From assembly GCF_001949145.1 (NCBI RefSeq), contig NW_019091372.1, positions 1,528,142 through 1,592,141 on the forward strand: a DNA stretch of 64,000 nucleotides, read 5' to 3'. Numbering within the stretch: position 1 is the first letter of the stretch; the number at the start of each line of letters is the position of its first letter. The notes beneath the pieces were generated by a model. That model ran no database searches. It worked only from the letters and a program-made list of their open reading frames with translations, and was not told the DNA's origin. Positions 1-13,000 of the stretch are shown here, one piece after another. This DNA is from Acanthaster planci (lineage: Eukaryota; Echinodermata; Asteroidea; Valvatida; Acanthasteridae). Position numbers and translations under genes: made by a program.

Positions 1-3000
1 TGTGGGGAAAAAAACCGCCACAATAGCACCGAGACTACGTGGATTCAACGCAAGAGCGGCCGGGAAATTTATCGCTCACTAAGCGATCAATGTAATACGG
101 GCCGGCCTCGGTCGGGCCATAAAAATATGAATGCGAGTTGTGATCCGGAGAGTGCTTTTCTGATCGACTGAAGTAAGGTTTCAAATGATAGTTCGTGCCG
201 TGTCTGTTAGAATTACCAGTTGATCATTCTCCTTAGAGGAGAATAGCTTTTATCTTGACAAGCATAGATGGTTTGAACTACGCTAGTAATTGCAGCGATC
301 GGGATACGTTCTGTAGACATCCGGTTGCAAAATTACATTCATAGAGCTGGGTTGTGTGTCACTGTGTAAGAAACTGTACCAAGGGAAGCTTAAGGCTTCA
401 AATCTTGCAAACGTGGCGCGGCTGTTCCTCGACAAAAAACCAGTCCGAGTTGATTTTTCCCTTGTGCAGACATCTTGTGCTGTTGGGAAACGAACTAAAA
501 GTAGATGTTCTCTGGCATCTTTTTCAATTCTCCAAAGGCAAAATGCACGGGCATTTTTAAGTCCTTCCTTCTATTTATTCTGAGGTCATTCTTTTAAGAA
601 GACTGAGTGTCTAATGCATGCTGCTACTTTTTGGTAATGGTGCAGATGTATAACGAAGGGAGTATGGTATGTGGTCCTTCCTCCGTGCTGGTAGGTAGGA
701 CAGTTGGCCTACACCAAAGCAACTAGTAGCACGGCGTAAAAACGGACAGCAACTGCGCCATAAGGCCTGGCCTTGCCTCAAACCGTTTCTCATTCCGCGA
801 AGGCCACAGCGATCTGCATAACAAACGGAGTTTATGTAAGAGCGCCCCACTTGAGGCCCCGAACTGAGACTAACACATGGGCTGGCGGTGGATTTACACT
901 GGAATGCTCGGTACACGCTTACCCAGATGTTTATTCTACTGTGGCAAAGGTGGGACAACAATCATGAGCGATTGGTGTCCATAAATGGATGGCAAATAGC
1001 GCCCCGTGTTATAGATTAGTGGATATCAACAGACATAGTGTCGTATTCGGAAGCCGAGCATATATAAACTGTGATAAATTTGCGATAAACGTGTGTTTCC
1101 AAGGTGTGTGTGCGTGGGGGTGCTAGCTGTTGTGTGCCTGGGCTCCACGCCAAAGAAAATGGATACGTTCTGCAGAAATTACGAGCAGCTGTTCGATAAC
1201 AACAGTAACGCATGATTAAAAGGAGTCTCTACGATATTGGACAACTTAAAAGGAGTGGTATTCACATCAGTCGGAGAATTTGGTTGCTGAAAATTACCGT
1301 AATCTCTTAAATCATTCAACATTTCGATTACATAATTTTTTTTCAGAGATGAACTTTCCAGGCATAGGCCTACACAGTACACTGATGTTGGTGAAATTTT
1401 AAGCTATTGTTTTTATTTCTGTCAGTTTTCTATGCTTTTAGATAAATTACGGTGATGAGCTCAATGCTCAAGTTTGGAATAGATTAGAGGATCTCTTACT
1501 GAAGTTTATCTGTATAGAACTTTGAATGCATGCTTCCTTGTCCTTATGACATCAACACAAAACATACGGCGGATGTTAACGACAAACACAGAAGTAAGCA
1601 TTCTGTGGCAAATGGTTCCTTATATTTAGACCATAATTGACACACGCGTTAATTACAAAGTCAATTGACTGTCATGCTCATAATTAGTATTACAAATAAG
1701 AGCTGTACGTGTTTTAAATTTTTTTAATGGAAATGATGCTGTAAACGTTCCCATGAGCTTTGCTTTGGGCAGCAGTGACTGTTGTGAAAATTCAATGTCG
1801 GCCTATTCGCCGCTGGGGCTCGAACAAAGTCAGAAGTGCCAACCGCGGGCCAAAAGGGCTCTGACAACACATTCTACCGGTATCGAACATTCACATTCAC
1901 AGCATAAGAAGTCCTTTCGAATCATTGTTAGCCATGATGATGCAGCCGATTCCCACGGTCGGGTGATGCATTCGTCAGATTCTGTCAGGCAGTTGGCGGG
2001 GTGAATTACGTTTAATGGACGTCATTTTGCCTTGCAGCAATGTAGGCGAAACGCAAAGTGAACCGTGCTCCACCCAAACACGTACAGAGCACGTGTGTTT
2101 CACATGAGGGAAAATAACTCCCGGAACTTTGGCCAACGTAAAAAGGCATTATTCCCGATGAAAAATCCTTAAAATACCGCAGACTGCTTCTTTGTAGCCA
2201 GCTACCAAAAGCCCAGTTACACATTTTAGCACAGAGCAATGGAAACTCCACCAGTCACAATGCGGAACCGTGTGATTCAGTACAGTGGGTAACTGTTGAC
2301 AACAGACAGACGTGAGAGTATGCCGGTTTAAAGGGATTCGCGGAGTGTCCCGAAAATTGTCATGTCTACAAAACTTCCTCTGATCTTCCAAATCATGATA
2401 ACCATCTTACCTACAAGACAAGATGCGTACCACTTTCACAGCACTCTCCCAGATTTTACATAAAACCCACAAAATTTATTTTAAAAAGCCTACGTACATG
2501 CAGGTATATTTACTATGACGACTGTAGCCTGTACTTTTTAACTCCAGCATAACGAGAGGTCGATCTACTTCGGTAAAGGTATCGGGGTAAACTTTAATCT
2601 CTCCCTTTTTAGGACCTGTCACGTGTTTTAAATCTAATCCCGATCTCCTCCTCGGTCGGCTGAACTCTACGTCACAAGTGACCAGCAAATTCCAGACTGT
2701 GAATTTCAGACCGTTTGGTCGTCGCAGACAATTGATCACGAAACGAATCTATGCTCGGTCGATTGCCGCACACGTCACGGATCACAGACCTCACCCGCAG
2801 TCGCCGGCGGAGGATCACCCCAAAAAACTCAAATTCCAAAAACCCAAACCCCTCGAAAACAGGACCCTTACGGTATATGAGGCCATTACGAAGACACAGT
2901 GGGCCGGGACGCACAGCGTCACTCATGGTGGAATATTGAACGCAAAGAACAATGCATTTAAAAACAAACAAAACAAAGTACAAAAGCTTTATCTTTGGCA

Positions 3001-4139
3001 AATTAACAGTAGCTTCAAATGACTTGTTTCCAGACAGTGTCAGCATGAGGCGTTTTACTTTCATCTGATAATATGCACAAGTTGCTTGTCTGTTTTGTAA
3101 TGAAAGATTAACCACAAGAACGACTGTCAGACAAGTTATTAATCAATTGCAAATGTCAAACAAGTCACTGAAGTTTACAACACTGGGACCCAAAGAACCA
3201 GATTTTTTTCTTATCAATGACCGATGATGGAACTCCATTGATTCGGCAAACACGTGTCTACTCCCGCCCTTTCAACGGAAAGCACGGACAACGCATGTGC
3301 AATCATGCACGATACGCGTAGCTCCCGAAGGCTTGGCAAATGTTTCCTCCGAAGGTTACGTAAATAATCAAAAAGTGTAGCATTCTATCGACTTCACTTA
3401 AATACGCTTGTGATATGACCCCACACTGTTCTCATACACATGCACGTGAGTAAATATTTACCGTGCTCATAAAAAATGCGGGGCAGCTCTCAATAAACCG
3501 CACGCATCCATTCAGTGCCAGGTATTCTAACTCCATATCAACGCCTATCGTTCGCAGAAACCCTGAAAGATTTTACTCGACATCTGGACAACACATTTTG
3601 ACCGACTGTCTTTTAATATTAGTTCACACTACAAGAACACGATCAATAATTTTCATGGGTAGTTTTAAGGTGCTCAAGATTTCTGATCGAGTACTGCAGT
3701 TTACGATTTTTTGCTGCACTATTCACGATGTCTATGATTTCTACAACTTGTACCATCATCTGCCTTTGCGATTTTACACAGCAGGGCAAATATTCCATAG
3801 ACATGTAATGACTCATTACCAGTGGTGTACCGAAAACTCAAGGCTACATGATTTTCCCACAATTACATGTACATGCAAAGGTACGGTGGCGCTTATTGTA
3901 CACGCAGTGAGCTGCGTTGGGCTATGGTTGTATAATCAAGCATGTCTTGTATGTTTATGCATAACGTGGGTAACCCATTATGTGATTGCTATCTACATAT
4001 GTACTGTGCATCTAAGATGCAGGATGTACATGTACAATGCATAATTTAATCATGCTTCAATCAAAACACCATCTCTGACAGAGAGCAGATCATCACCAGC
4101 AAGAACTAACATCACCGAAGCACTGAATAAAATACTCAC
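1..4139. other. Intergenic, no gene recognised
   Basis: Open frames on both strands are short, and none shows a recognisable domain or a supported chain of splice sites. A minus-strand frame at about 2672-3115 is the longest, but its protein is not familiar and a plus-strand frame of similar size overlaps it. A small hairpin (ATTCTCCT/AGGAGAAT) lies near 225-243. I see no RNA gene here. Confidence 0.5.
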
Positions 4140-4383
4140 CAAATTTGTGATACATGTCGTGACGACCAGAATGTATTTGCAACAGAACACGGCCGTGCCC
4201 GCATCGCATGAGCAGCACATCTTGTACTAGAGTTCCGTGAGCGAGCAACACCGAGCCGCGGAAGGGGGTGTCGGCCGGGGCTAAGATCGCCAACTCCCGC
4301 TGGGACAACCTAGCGTCGATCACGCTGCCCGACAGAAATATCCCGAGCAAGAAGGAAAGGGGCGGGGGAATATCACCGTAGAA
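4140..4383 (-). CDS. Possible orphan exon, unrecognised protein
   Basis: A GC-rich minus-strand open stretch ends at a consensus donor (GTGAGT just below 4140) and could begin after an AG near 4384. The peptide starts with a hydrophobic run (FLLGIFLSGSVID) and continues with RELAILAPADTPFRGSVLL and a His/Gly-rich tail (CGHGRVLLQIHSGRHDMYHK). I do not recognise the family. No matching downstream exon was found at lower coordinates, and a stop lies just upstream in the same frame. It may be one exon of an unmodelled gene or simply a chance open frame in a CpG-rich patch. Confidence 0.18.
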
Positions 4384-7300
4384 CTGTTGACGTCTACAGC
4401 GTTAAAATCACCGCTGAATTCCCCGCATGAATTGATCGAGACTGGTTATTAGATTCACACGTACAAAAGGACACGACGTTTACTGATGGGCTTTCATCAT
4501 ATTGTTTGCCCATGGATAGCACAATCTCACTGTAAGTTTCCAGAGTGGCCACAAAAGACGTTTGGCGCAGTTGTGTGTGTAGCCCGATCACAGAGCTCTA
4601 TGGCCCGATTATAATGCACGCGTGTGTGGCCGAGTGCACGGTGTCCCCCCTATGCACGCATAAGCTTTCGCCACTGCGATACGCTCGTAGCAGACGTTGC
4701 TATTATTTGGAGGGAAAAAAATTCCTTTGTCATGAACCGACAGAATGAATAATTAAGTGTCTGTTGTGAATAATTAACTACACTGACGAATTCATGGCTA
4801 CTCCATTCCCTGATAATGTGATATAGTGATTTATTTCCCGAGGCTTCGTGGATTGTTTTGTTTTATTTTCAGAAGAGGGCACCAGGTCTGAATGAGTAAT
4901 AAACAAAAATCACGGCCTCTAACCCCTTGGGGGTGGGTGAAATTTGGTATTTTAACTGGATGATTCAAGATTGTTAGCATTAATGTTTAACGCTCAGATT
5001 ATAAAGTAACAAAAATCACAGTTGATTCATTCACTCTAATACATCCACACAAGCTGTGGGCCGCATTAAATGGGGGAGGAGCTTTTGGCAGACCTCTGGC
5101 TATTTTATAGTACGTACATGTACATGTATATTTGCGAAACTTTTTTGTTGTCAAATTAAGAAAATACTACATCGGAAGAAGGTTGATCGGGGAACTCGGC
5201 TTGTACACTGTAGTCGGCAGTGCTATCCTAATCGACCCTGTAATCAGTAGGAAAGAAACTGAAAGTGGATTGTAGAACCAGTTTTAACATAAACACAAAA
5301 AAGAGCACAGTGATACCATAGAGCTGGGTTGTAGCTCTATGGTGATACTGACTTTGAGTTGTCAAAATAAACAGACTCTGTGATTATACGTGTGTGTGAA
5401 CCAGGAACTATAATGCACCATTATAATTAAAACCTGCTTTCCAACCAGAAACTAAATCTTCTCCCCCATCCGAGAAATAACACTTGCCTTGCTTTCTAGA
5501 GATTGACACGAAGGACTAGACGATGTAAAGTGAAAATCACTCTGAATTTTGAGTGAAATAGTTTGAAAAAGAACCATTTCCGGCACGGACATGAATGAGA
5601 TTTTTTTTAATTTTATATGTCAGTTTTTAGCCAATTATTAATTGTGAACAGTAATAATTGTTAACTGTGACTTTTGTCGAGCAATTTTATCTTTCTCATG
5701 CGCTTTTTGACCACTTTTAGTGGAAAGGGCGCAATATAAGTGCATTATTATGATTATTATCATTATTAAAAATTAGTAGAAAAGTGAACGCGAAGAATAC
5801 GTTGTGTCCATCATGCACGCGCGTTTGAATCTGACATGTTAAAAACTCTAGTGAGATTTGATCGACTTGCAGTTATTCCTGCCTTAGCTGCAAAGACTTT
5901 AATTATAGAAGTATTGAAGACCCTGAAGAAATTTGTCGACCCTTTCCAAACGAGCAATGGGTCGAAAAATTCCACGCATTGTGATTGGCCAACGCGTTGC
6001 AAACTCTTGGTGGCGCACTATTGTGAAACGGCCGTGTTGCTCGATATGGTGTGAAGTACATGTGTAGTCTAAAATACGTGTATTGATTTGTCCCGTCACC
6101 CTGTCGATTTTGTTCTACGAAATCTCGTCCTCTGACACTGACACTTAATTTCTTGCGACATGTGCGCTCTCCGGACGACACCCAGGGACACCATAATTAC
6201 TGTTTCGTTTTTATGCAACTCGATAAAAAAATATTGTCACTTCATGCCCCTTCGTGGTCTCCATAGAAAGGGGGCCGTTAAAACAAAGTCAAATCCTCGC
6301 TTTTTTTTTCTCTCGGGCACTTCGGAAGCTCCACCCTCACTGAGTCCCGTAAAAAGTGAGAAGAGCCAGGGAAGTTCAAATGACTCACCTCCCGAACTCG
6401 ACCACGAGGATGAAATTTTCGCCTTGTGACAACATGAAACTGGCCTGAAAGGGAGAGCGACGCACCCGTCCAAAAAAATATTAATTCTCTTCTCTGCAAA
6501 GCCCTCTGGGAAAGTGTTCCTCGTGACATAACATGACAGTTCCTTCTTCAAGGACAACGAAATGTCTTGCTCCGTTTCTTTCCAGGTCCTTAAATAAGAA
6601 AACATCTGTACGGTTCTTGCTCATCGAGAATTCCGTCACACACCCTTCCCTGACAATATTGACCCTAATGATGCATCCGCGTTTTTCTTTTTCCTCATAT
6701 CTTCTCTTACTATCTTTTTCACACCCGGAACTTCCCCCTGAAAAAAAACAAACGAAATTTCTGTTGTTCTTGAAATAAATATCAACGGGCTACGTTTCCG
6801 GGCCGGAGATATTAACAAAAAGCAAACAAATATATAAATTGCTAACACCGAAGTATAAAATGACACGAGCAATTTTGATTGTGTCCATGCTAGAGCCACA
6901 GTCACATGAATTCGGCTAAGTTGCAAATTGTGTCTTGTTCCGCTGGAGATGTCGACTCAGATTGAGGGCGCTCTTCAACACACGATCTTGTCGCCTACTT
7001 TTTCGATAACCGTTTGGCTTTGCCCGATGAGCGTTTTCGAAACGATCCGAGTGCATTCGGCTTATACTTTGGTTTCGCTGGTTCCAGTCAAGGCTTGAAC
7101 ATGTCGATTCGAAAGACAATATTTCTGCAACTAGCACTTTCGATTTCAAATGTAAAACCTTTAGTTTAATGGCTCTGGTTTCACATGAAATACTTCAAAA
7201 TATGAAAAGGCGTGACATTTTTTTTCTCTGTGAGGGGGAAACCTTACGTGGACTGGCCCAGATAACATCTTCGCTTCCTGTGTTGTGAGGACACCTCCTG

Positions 7301-7922
7301 TTCCCATCTAAGTTCGCACAAGAAATCACATAAAACACACATTGTTCATTACAAGGATAGATCTGGGAGGGAGGGGCAACTGGGGCCGATAGCGCCCCCC
7401 CCGACAGATCTTTTTTTGGGAGGGGGAGCAGGCGGAGATAATAGATTTTTCGGTGACTATTTCAATTCTCTTCCTTCTGCATGCACGTAAAAAGTCCACA
7501 AAAATCTTACCACACCTCCAGAAAGACCAAAAAAAGTTTCTTAATAAAATTCCAGATTTCTTGGGTCCTTCAAACAAGTTCACCCCCCGAAAAATAGATT
7601 CTGGATCTGTCCACGTTTGAAAAAACATAATCAAGTTAATCTGCACATAGCTGTACAATCACACATTTTTTATTCACATGGCCAATTTCTTGACCGTATC
7701 ACTAAAAGCAACCAGCTCTCTGATAAAAAAAACACCAATATTTTAGATAAGTTAACCACCAATTGGTAACTGTAATAGTATACATCGGTATAAAAGCATT
7801 TATCACACAAGCAAGGAGTTTCCAAACTCACACTTGTTACTACGACAGCCTCAGCTAAGAAACTAAACGCTCATTTCTCCAAGCGACAGGATCTGTTTAA
7901 TTATAAAGATGAACAAAGTAAT
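4384..7922. other. Intergenic, no gene recognised
   Basis: AT-rich sequence with only short, overlapping frames on both strands. It contains a TACATG repeat near 5105-5123, a hairpin at about 5318-5342 (arms ATAGAGCT/AGCTCTAT, whose left half also occurs near 341) and the MITE-related fragment at 5930-6035. Nothing here supports a protein or RNA gene. Confidence 0.5.
5930..6035 (-). repeat. Truncated copy of the 38.97 kb foldback MITE
   Basis: This stretch aligns in reverse orientation with 38970-39080. Shared blocks include CACGCATTGTGATTGGCCAACG, read here as CACGCATTGT then GATTGGCCAACG, followed by AAACTCTTGGTGG and GCACTATTGTGAAACG. Only one arm is present, since the sequence before 5930 does not match the other arm, so this is a 5'-truncated relic of the same family. 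Confidence 0.6.
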
Positions 7923-7995
7923 TGACTGCAGCGGGATTTGAACCTGCGACCTCTGGAATACCGTACTGGTGCTCTACCAACTGAGCTTTCCAGCC
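7923..7995 (-). pseudogene. tRNA-like sequence (tRNA pseudogene or SINE head)
   Basis: On the minus strand a 73-base segment has exact tRNA spacing: a 7-bp acceptor (GGCTGGA with TGCAGTC, five Watson-Crick pairs, one wobble and one mismatch), a clean D arm (GCTC/GAGC around AGTTGGTA) and a T arm with loop TTCAAAT and four of five pairs. Polymerase III box A and box B are therefore retained. The anticodon arm is broken: CCAGT against TCCAG pairs poorly, and position 33 is C rather than U. It is unlikely to be a functional tRNA. It reads as a decayed tRNA gene or a tRNA-derived SINE head. No SINE tail was identified. Confidence 0.6.
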
Positions 7996-10081
7996 CTACG
8001 TTGGTGGCTCTTCCCATTTGTCAACTACATGCATCTCTGGATTTTTTTTGCAATACAATATAAAACCAATGATCAGTCAAACATACTGAGTAGTAACTAT
8101 CTGGCATAATTTTGGAAACAATGTCGATGATACAAAAAACAATTCGCCTTTTCTGAATATGGGAATTCGGTCCCATGTGACGTATTTCCCTCAAACCGCG
8201 TGACCTTTAAATAACTGACACTGAAAGTGGGTTTTATAGACGGGCCCCAATCAAGCTTGTGCACTGGTACAAGCCATGCTTTCGCTATTACATAAAATAT
8301 CTTCTCAAAAATTATCCCGTAAGAGGCTCCTTATTCTGAAGACAACCAAAAAGAAAAAGACTAAGGCCCACCCAAATGAACAGGTGCAAATGCACCGAGC
8401 TGTATGCAGCTTTACGAAAGAGGCAATACAGACATTTCAACACGTTGCTTAAAATGTCAGCAGGGAGATATATGACTGTCCTACGGTTCCATTGCACTGC
8501 ACTTCTTGTGCATTCGAAGTCATTGCATTGATAGCCTGATTCTTAATATCGGAGGGTGAGCTTTTACCCTCTCCAACTCTTAAGATACTCTTTCACGATC
8601 TACAGATATAGTCCTACACGCTCTAGGTGTCAATCACGCTACACGTTCGAGTACACAGATAAACATGAAGCTATTGCATTGTTCAAATAGACGAATACAC
8701 TCGGCAAATCCCAGAGAGAGAGAGACAAAGGAAGGACGGCTATTGACAGACCTGCATTTTCAGCGGAGTAGATGACTTTAAGACCTGGATTCTTATTGTT
8801 GAGCAATCCCCACAAACTGCCTCGAAGACATATTTGCACTCCAATTCGAAAGCTACGTGGTTATCCATTACCTGGGTCTACGCTGGACAGCTCTGCTTTC
8901 TAAAGATTTCCTTACAGTAAATTGTTTTTCCTTTTTTTTTAAAAACCCGATTCGTTTGTGGTATCAAGGAACTTTTGGAAGCTGCAATTTACTTTCGAAA
9001 CACCTGCTGCCAATGATCTCGAATCTCTCTACGCAGTACCATGACACTCTGGATAATATTGCATAACCAAATGCATGTCATCAACAGCAAAATTCGATCT
9101 CGCAACACTTTTTTTGTAAAAAAGGGTGAAATTCTTTTGAAATGGAAACAGCTGGGCCACCCCACTGTGTAATGTCGCACCTCTGTGCTACAAAATTCAA
9201 ACAACATAAAGCAGTACCTGAAATATGATTTTTCTTCCGAATTTTAATACACAGTGACAATTGAAAACTCGGCATTAAGGAGGCATGATTCATTCTGATG
9301 CTAATGTTTCTGTATACGTCTTGGAAAAGAAGGTCCTTTTGTACACTGAGTCTGTGTCTCAATCATTCAGATGTAAACATGAGGTGAAAATCTCAGAGAT
9401 CTACAAAACTATTCTTAAAGCCACGTGAAGGACCCTCTACGGTTATTTTGCGGCTAGGCCTGTTAATTCAACTGCCATCTTGGTACACTGTATCCTGAGT
9501 CACTTTTTGTGAATTTTTTGTGAATCTTGTGTCTAGGGCTAGGGCTAGGTCTATGCGGAGTGCAATCACCAGGGCACGCAGTGGCGTCGGTGGCAGCTTT
9601 CACTCTGCAAAAATCCGTTGTGGCTACGGCCAAGGTTTCTAGGTGTGAACTGTACCAAGTGTGGATTACTCGGATCATTCATTCGTCTACCACTAACCAA
9701 GTACTCCCCCCCCCCGGGTCGAATTCGGCAGCAGAACCCAAGGCAGTCTCTCAAAGTGGGGGTACCGGGAAGGGGGTTGTCCTCAAGTGCTTTGTCAAAT
9801 TCTACGTGGCGAATTGTACAAGGCTGTGTCCAAGACAGACGTCTTGTTTTATCTGTGGCTATGGATTTCTACAATAGCACTGTCAATGCTAAAAGGCTTA
9901 AGCCACAGCCACAAAATAGCCGCTCTGGATGTACCTTCAGCAGAGTTTGACGACAGGAGGTCTGAAAAAAAATCTATGCATCAAGAAAATCACTGTACCT
10001 GTGTCTGACAGATATATACACATACAAAAATGGAGATTCTATAAATTACCTTTATACACGTTAAGAGCTGTATATTAAAGT
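7996..10081. other. 3' flank of CCDC91 and intergenic DNA
   Basis: No coding exon recognised. The part nearest 10081 should carry the CCDC91 3' UTR on the minus strand. I see no canonical AATAAA there; a variant ATTAAA occurs on the minus strand near 9240. A short run of the hexamer AGGGCT lies near 9533-9548. The remaining frames are short and overlapping. Confidence 0.5.
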
Positions 10082-13000
10082 TTAGGAAGAGTTGTCAGGT
10101 GCGTCCACTGGTTCTCCCACCGGTTTGTCATCCATTAGGGATTTCAGCTGCTGTCTTGCGCTCTCCAGGAAGAGATCCAGACTGGCCATGGATCTGTGCC
10201 GTACCACAGCGTCCAGCTACAAGAGTCAACGATGGAAAACTGGTGTCCAGTGGGAATGAGACGGAGTACAGGTGCTTTGGGGCACCACTTTTTTTCATGC
10301 ACCCATAAAAAAATGATCATCTCTCAGGGCTACAAACTTGGTAGAGAGGTGCACCCCCATCTGAGCTGTGTTGTGCTCATTCAACTGAAAACCTATCAAA
10401 TGCTGTGCTTGGGGCTTGGGATTGGTCACCCACTGATGTCAAGGAAATTAAAAGAACTGCTAAAAACATAATGAATCAAATTCTTGGACTCAGCAAAAGT
10501 TAGCCAGACACCTACAGTGAGGACATCTTGGCCGATTACTCATTTTTTCTAAGCAAATCGTTTTCCTACTTGATCCGTGTTGTCAGCTGAGGTTACGTAG
10601 TGCCCTCTACAGTTCCTTCACTGATTGAATACCCTTTCCTGTGTCGATGGACATCAGAAAATTTCACTTTCCTCTTGCTTGTGTGTGCACACAAAAAATA
10701 ATCCATCAGGTTTTGCCTTGAGAAAAATTACTGACGTCAAATTAGGTCCTGTGATGTCATTGCAGGTAGTTCACCAACAATGACATCACAGGACCTAATT
10801 TGAATATGTGAATATATTAAAGGACCCTCACCCGCTTTTGTTCTGCATTGCATTCCTCCATGCCTTGCCTGGCCTCGGCGACGGATTGTTTGATGGCTTC
10901 CTGTTGGTGCTTTCTTTCCTCCTCTAATGCAGCTTTTATGGCTTCCTGACGTGTAGTAAATAAAGAAATTTCGTATAACTTAGAAATAATCCAAGTCGAA
11001 CTGTAAACAAAACCCCTGCACACGACAGGTTTTGAACGATTTACAACCATCCTGGCATATGAAGATTAACTGTCCATTTAAATAATGAAACAACAAAATG
11101 GTGAAATCACACACAGGTCAACAGCTTCAAGACCCTTTTTATTGAATGTATGAAATCAATGTGGACACGAATGCCTGTGTATTGGCTTAAACCAAACGAG
11201 AAAAAGGAGTTTGTTTCTCAGTTTTTGGATAAATAGAAAAACGGAACTGATTGCATAACTGTTCCTGTATGGAAGATATTCTACACCCCCTTAAAATTCT
11301 AAACAAGACAAATGTGGAGGACCTTGCTCCTTTGTCTGTCCTCTTCCAGTTCCCTTAGTAAAGTTTCTCGGAGGCGATTTTGCTCGTCCTCTAACGACCT
11401 GCCAGCCTGGGCCCTCTGTGCCTCCAGCATCTCCCTGCCCTTTGACCTCTCCTCTTCTAGCGCCCTCTGGAGAGCGGCTTCACTCTTTCTGTGCTCTTCC
11501 TGGGGGAAAAAAAAGGTGTGGCTATCACCATGGCAACAATGCGTCCCAGCGTCCAACGTTCTTCACCTTCAAAAGGTCATGTTTTTGATTACTGCCAAAT
11601 CAGATAGTTGGGTGCTAGAAAGTGGCTGTGAAACACTTTGGTTCTCATTTTATCGAGGAAAAAATTCAGCGGGGGTCAGTGCCTGTCTATAATCAAATCC
11701 GGTTACATGTGACTTCAGGACAGCAACTGAAATTTGGAACACTGCATGTGGACCCAACAAGATACTCCTCTTGCACATTTCAAAGTCAACGAGGAAAGTT
11801 GGAGCGACGACTATTTGTCAACCACCGGCCAATTTTGCCTGGTATCCGTCTGACATTTTATGCACGAGTTACCAGGGAAAATCATCCCGTGGTCAACAAG
11901 CTGCCGTCGCTTGAACCTGCCCATAGCTGCTGGCTTCTGTTTTTCTACAGTCTTCAAGGTACTGCACTACCAGGGGCCAATCTCACATAGCTGACGAAAG
12001 TAGCCTCTGAATCACTCGGCTGCAGGTTGACATTTCACACAACTCAACTGGAATTGCTGCCAAGGAATTCAGGTACGTCCTACTAGGCTTAGACTTTGCT
12101 AAGCAAAGAAAATGCTCGCTGAGCAAAAACAGGATAACAACCAAAACCATGGTACGTACATTTCTAAGTGACTGGTCTCCTACTAAATTTTTGCTCAGCG
12201 GATAAATTCTCAAAACAAGATTTTGTTCTCCAAAAATGGGTCAAGTACTAATTTTGACGGACCTAGGAAGGCACGGTGAAGAATTCCACCCACCTGAAGG
12301 GCCTTTTCGAGTTCCAGTTTGTTCTTCTCCTTTTCCTCCTGTAAGCAGGTTTCCAGCATCATCTTCTGGGCGTCTACCTGTTCCTGCAACGCCGCCTTGA
12401 TCCTCGCTTCATTCTGTTTCCTCTCCTCCTCAAGAACGCTTGCGAGTCTGTCATGCTGCAGACGATGTTTTTTACGAAGCAATCACAAATCATTGAGACT
12501 TCTCGGTTCAAAATACTCTGAACTATTTATTTCACCGCGCGCGCTGATTTCCAGTAAAGCTTGAATTTCAAAAGCATTCATAACAGCGCTCAGAATGCTA
12601 CGCTGACTATGAACTCCATTGCCACTGAGTGACCGCTCTACATTTCACTGCTCTATGGGTTTGTGCACATTCAAATGAAAATTGGCCATGCATCACCAAT
12701 TCGGTGTGCAATGGGATCTACCCCCTAAACCTTACATCGTATATAAAAAAATCAGGTTGATTTGAGAGGATTAGAGTCATAAGAAAGAAAACTGGTACAT
12801 CTTGGGAAATGCCAGGCAGGTTCCTGATTGGACAGCGCTTACCTGATTTTGCAGGATTTCCTTGCACCGATCCGTCTCCTTGGCGATGGCTGCCTGCAGC
12901 TGCTTCTCACTGGCTTCTTGCTGCTGGAGGACTGCACATTTGCATAGTTCCTGCATAAATTAGAATACATGAATACATTAAGAACTGGCAGTCTGGGGTG

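Noticed and set aside
2672-3115. 147-codon minus-strand frame beginning with a hydrophobic segment
   Set aside because: No recognisable domain, an overlapping plus-strand frame of 114 codons, and no supported splice partners; treated as chance.
7923-7995. Functional tRNA gene
   Set aside because: The spacing and the D and T arms are good, but the anticodon stem is largely unpaired and position 33 is not U, so it was called a pseudogene or SINE head.
9533-9548. Telomere-like repeat
   Set aside because: Only about three AGGGCT-type hexamers, not the TTAGGG expected of animal telomeres; too short to mean anything.
11312-11692. 126-codon plus-strand frame rich in Ser/Leu
   Set aside because: It is the antisense shadow of a Glu/Arg-rich coiled-coil exon of CCDC91.
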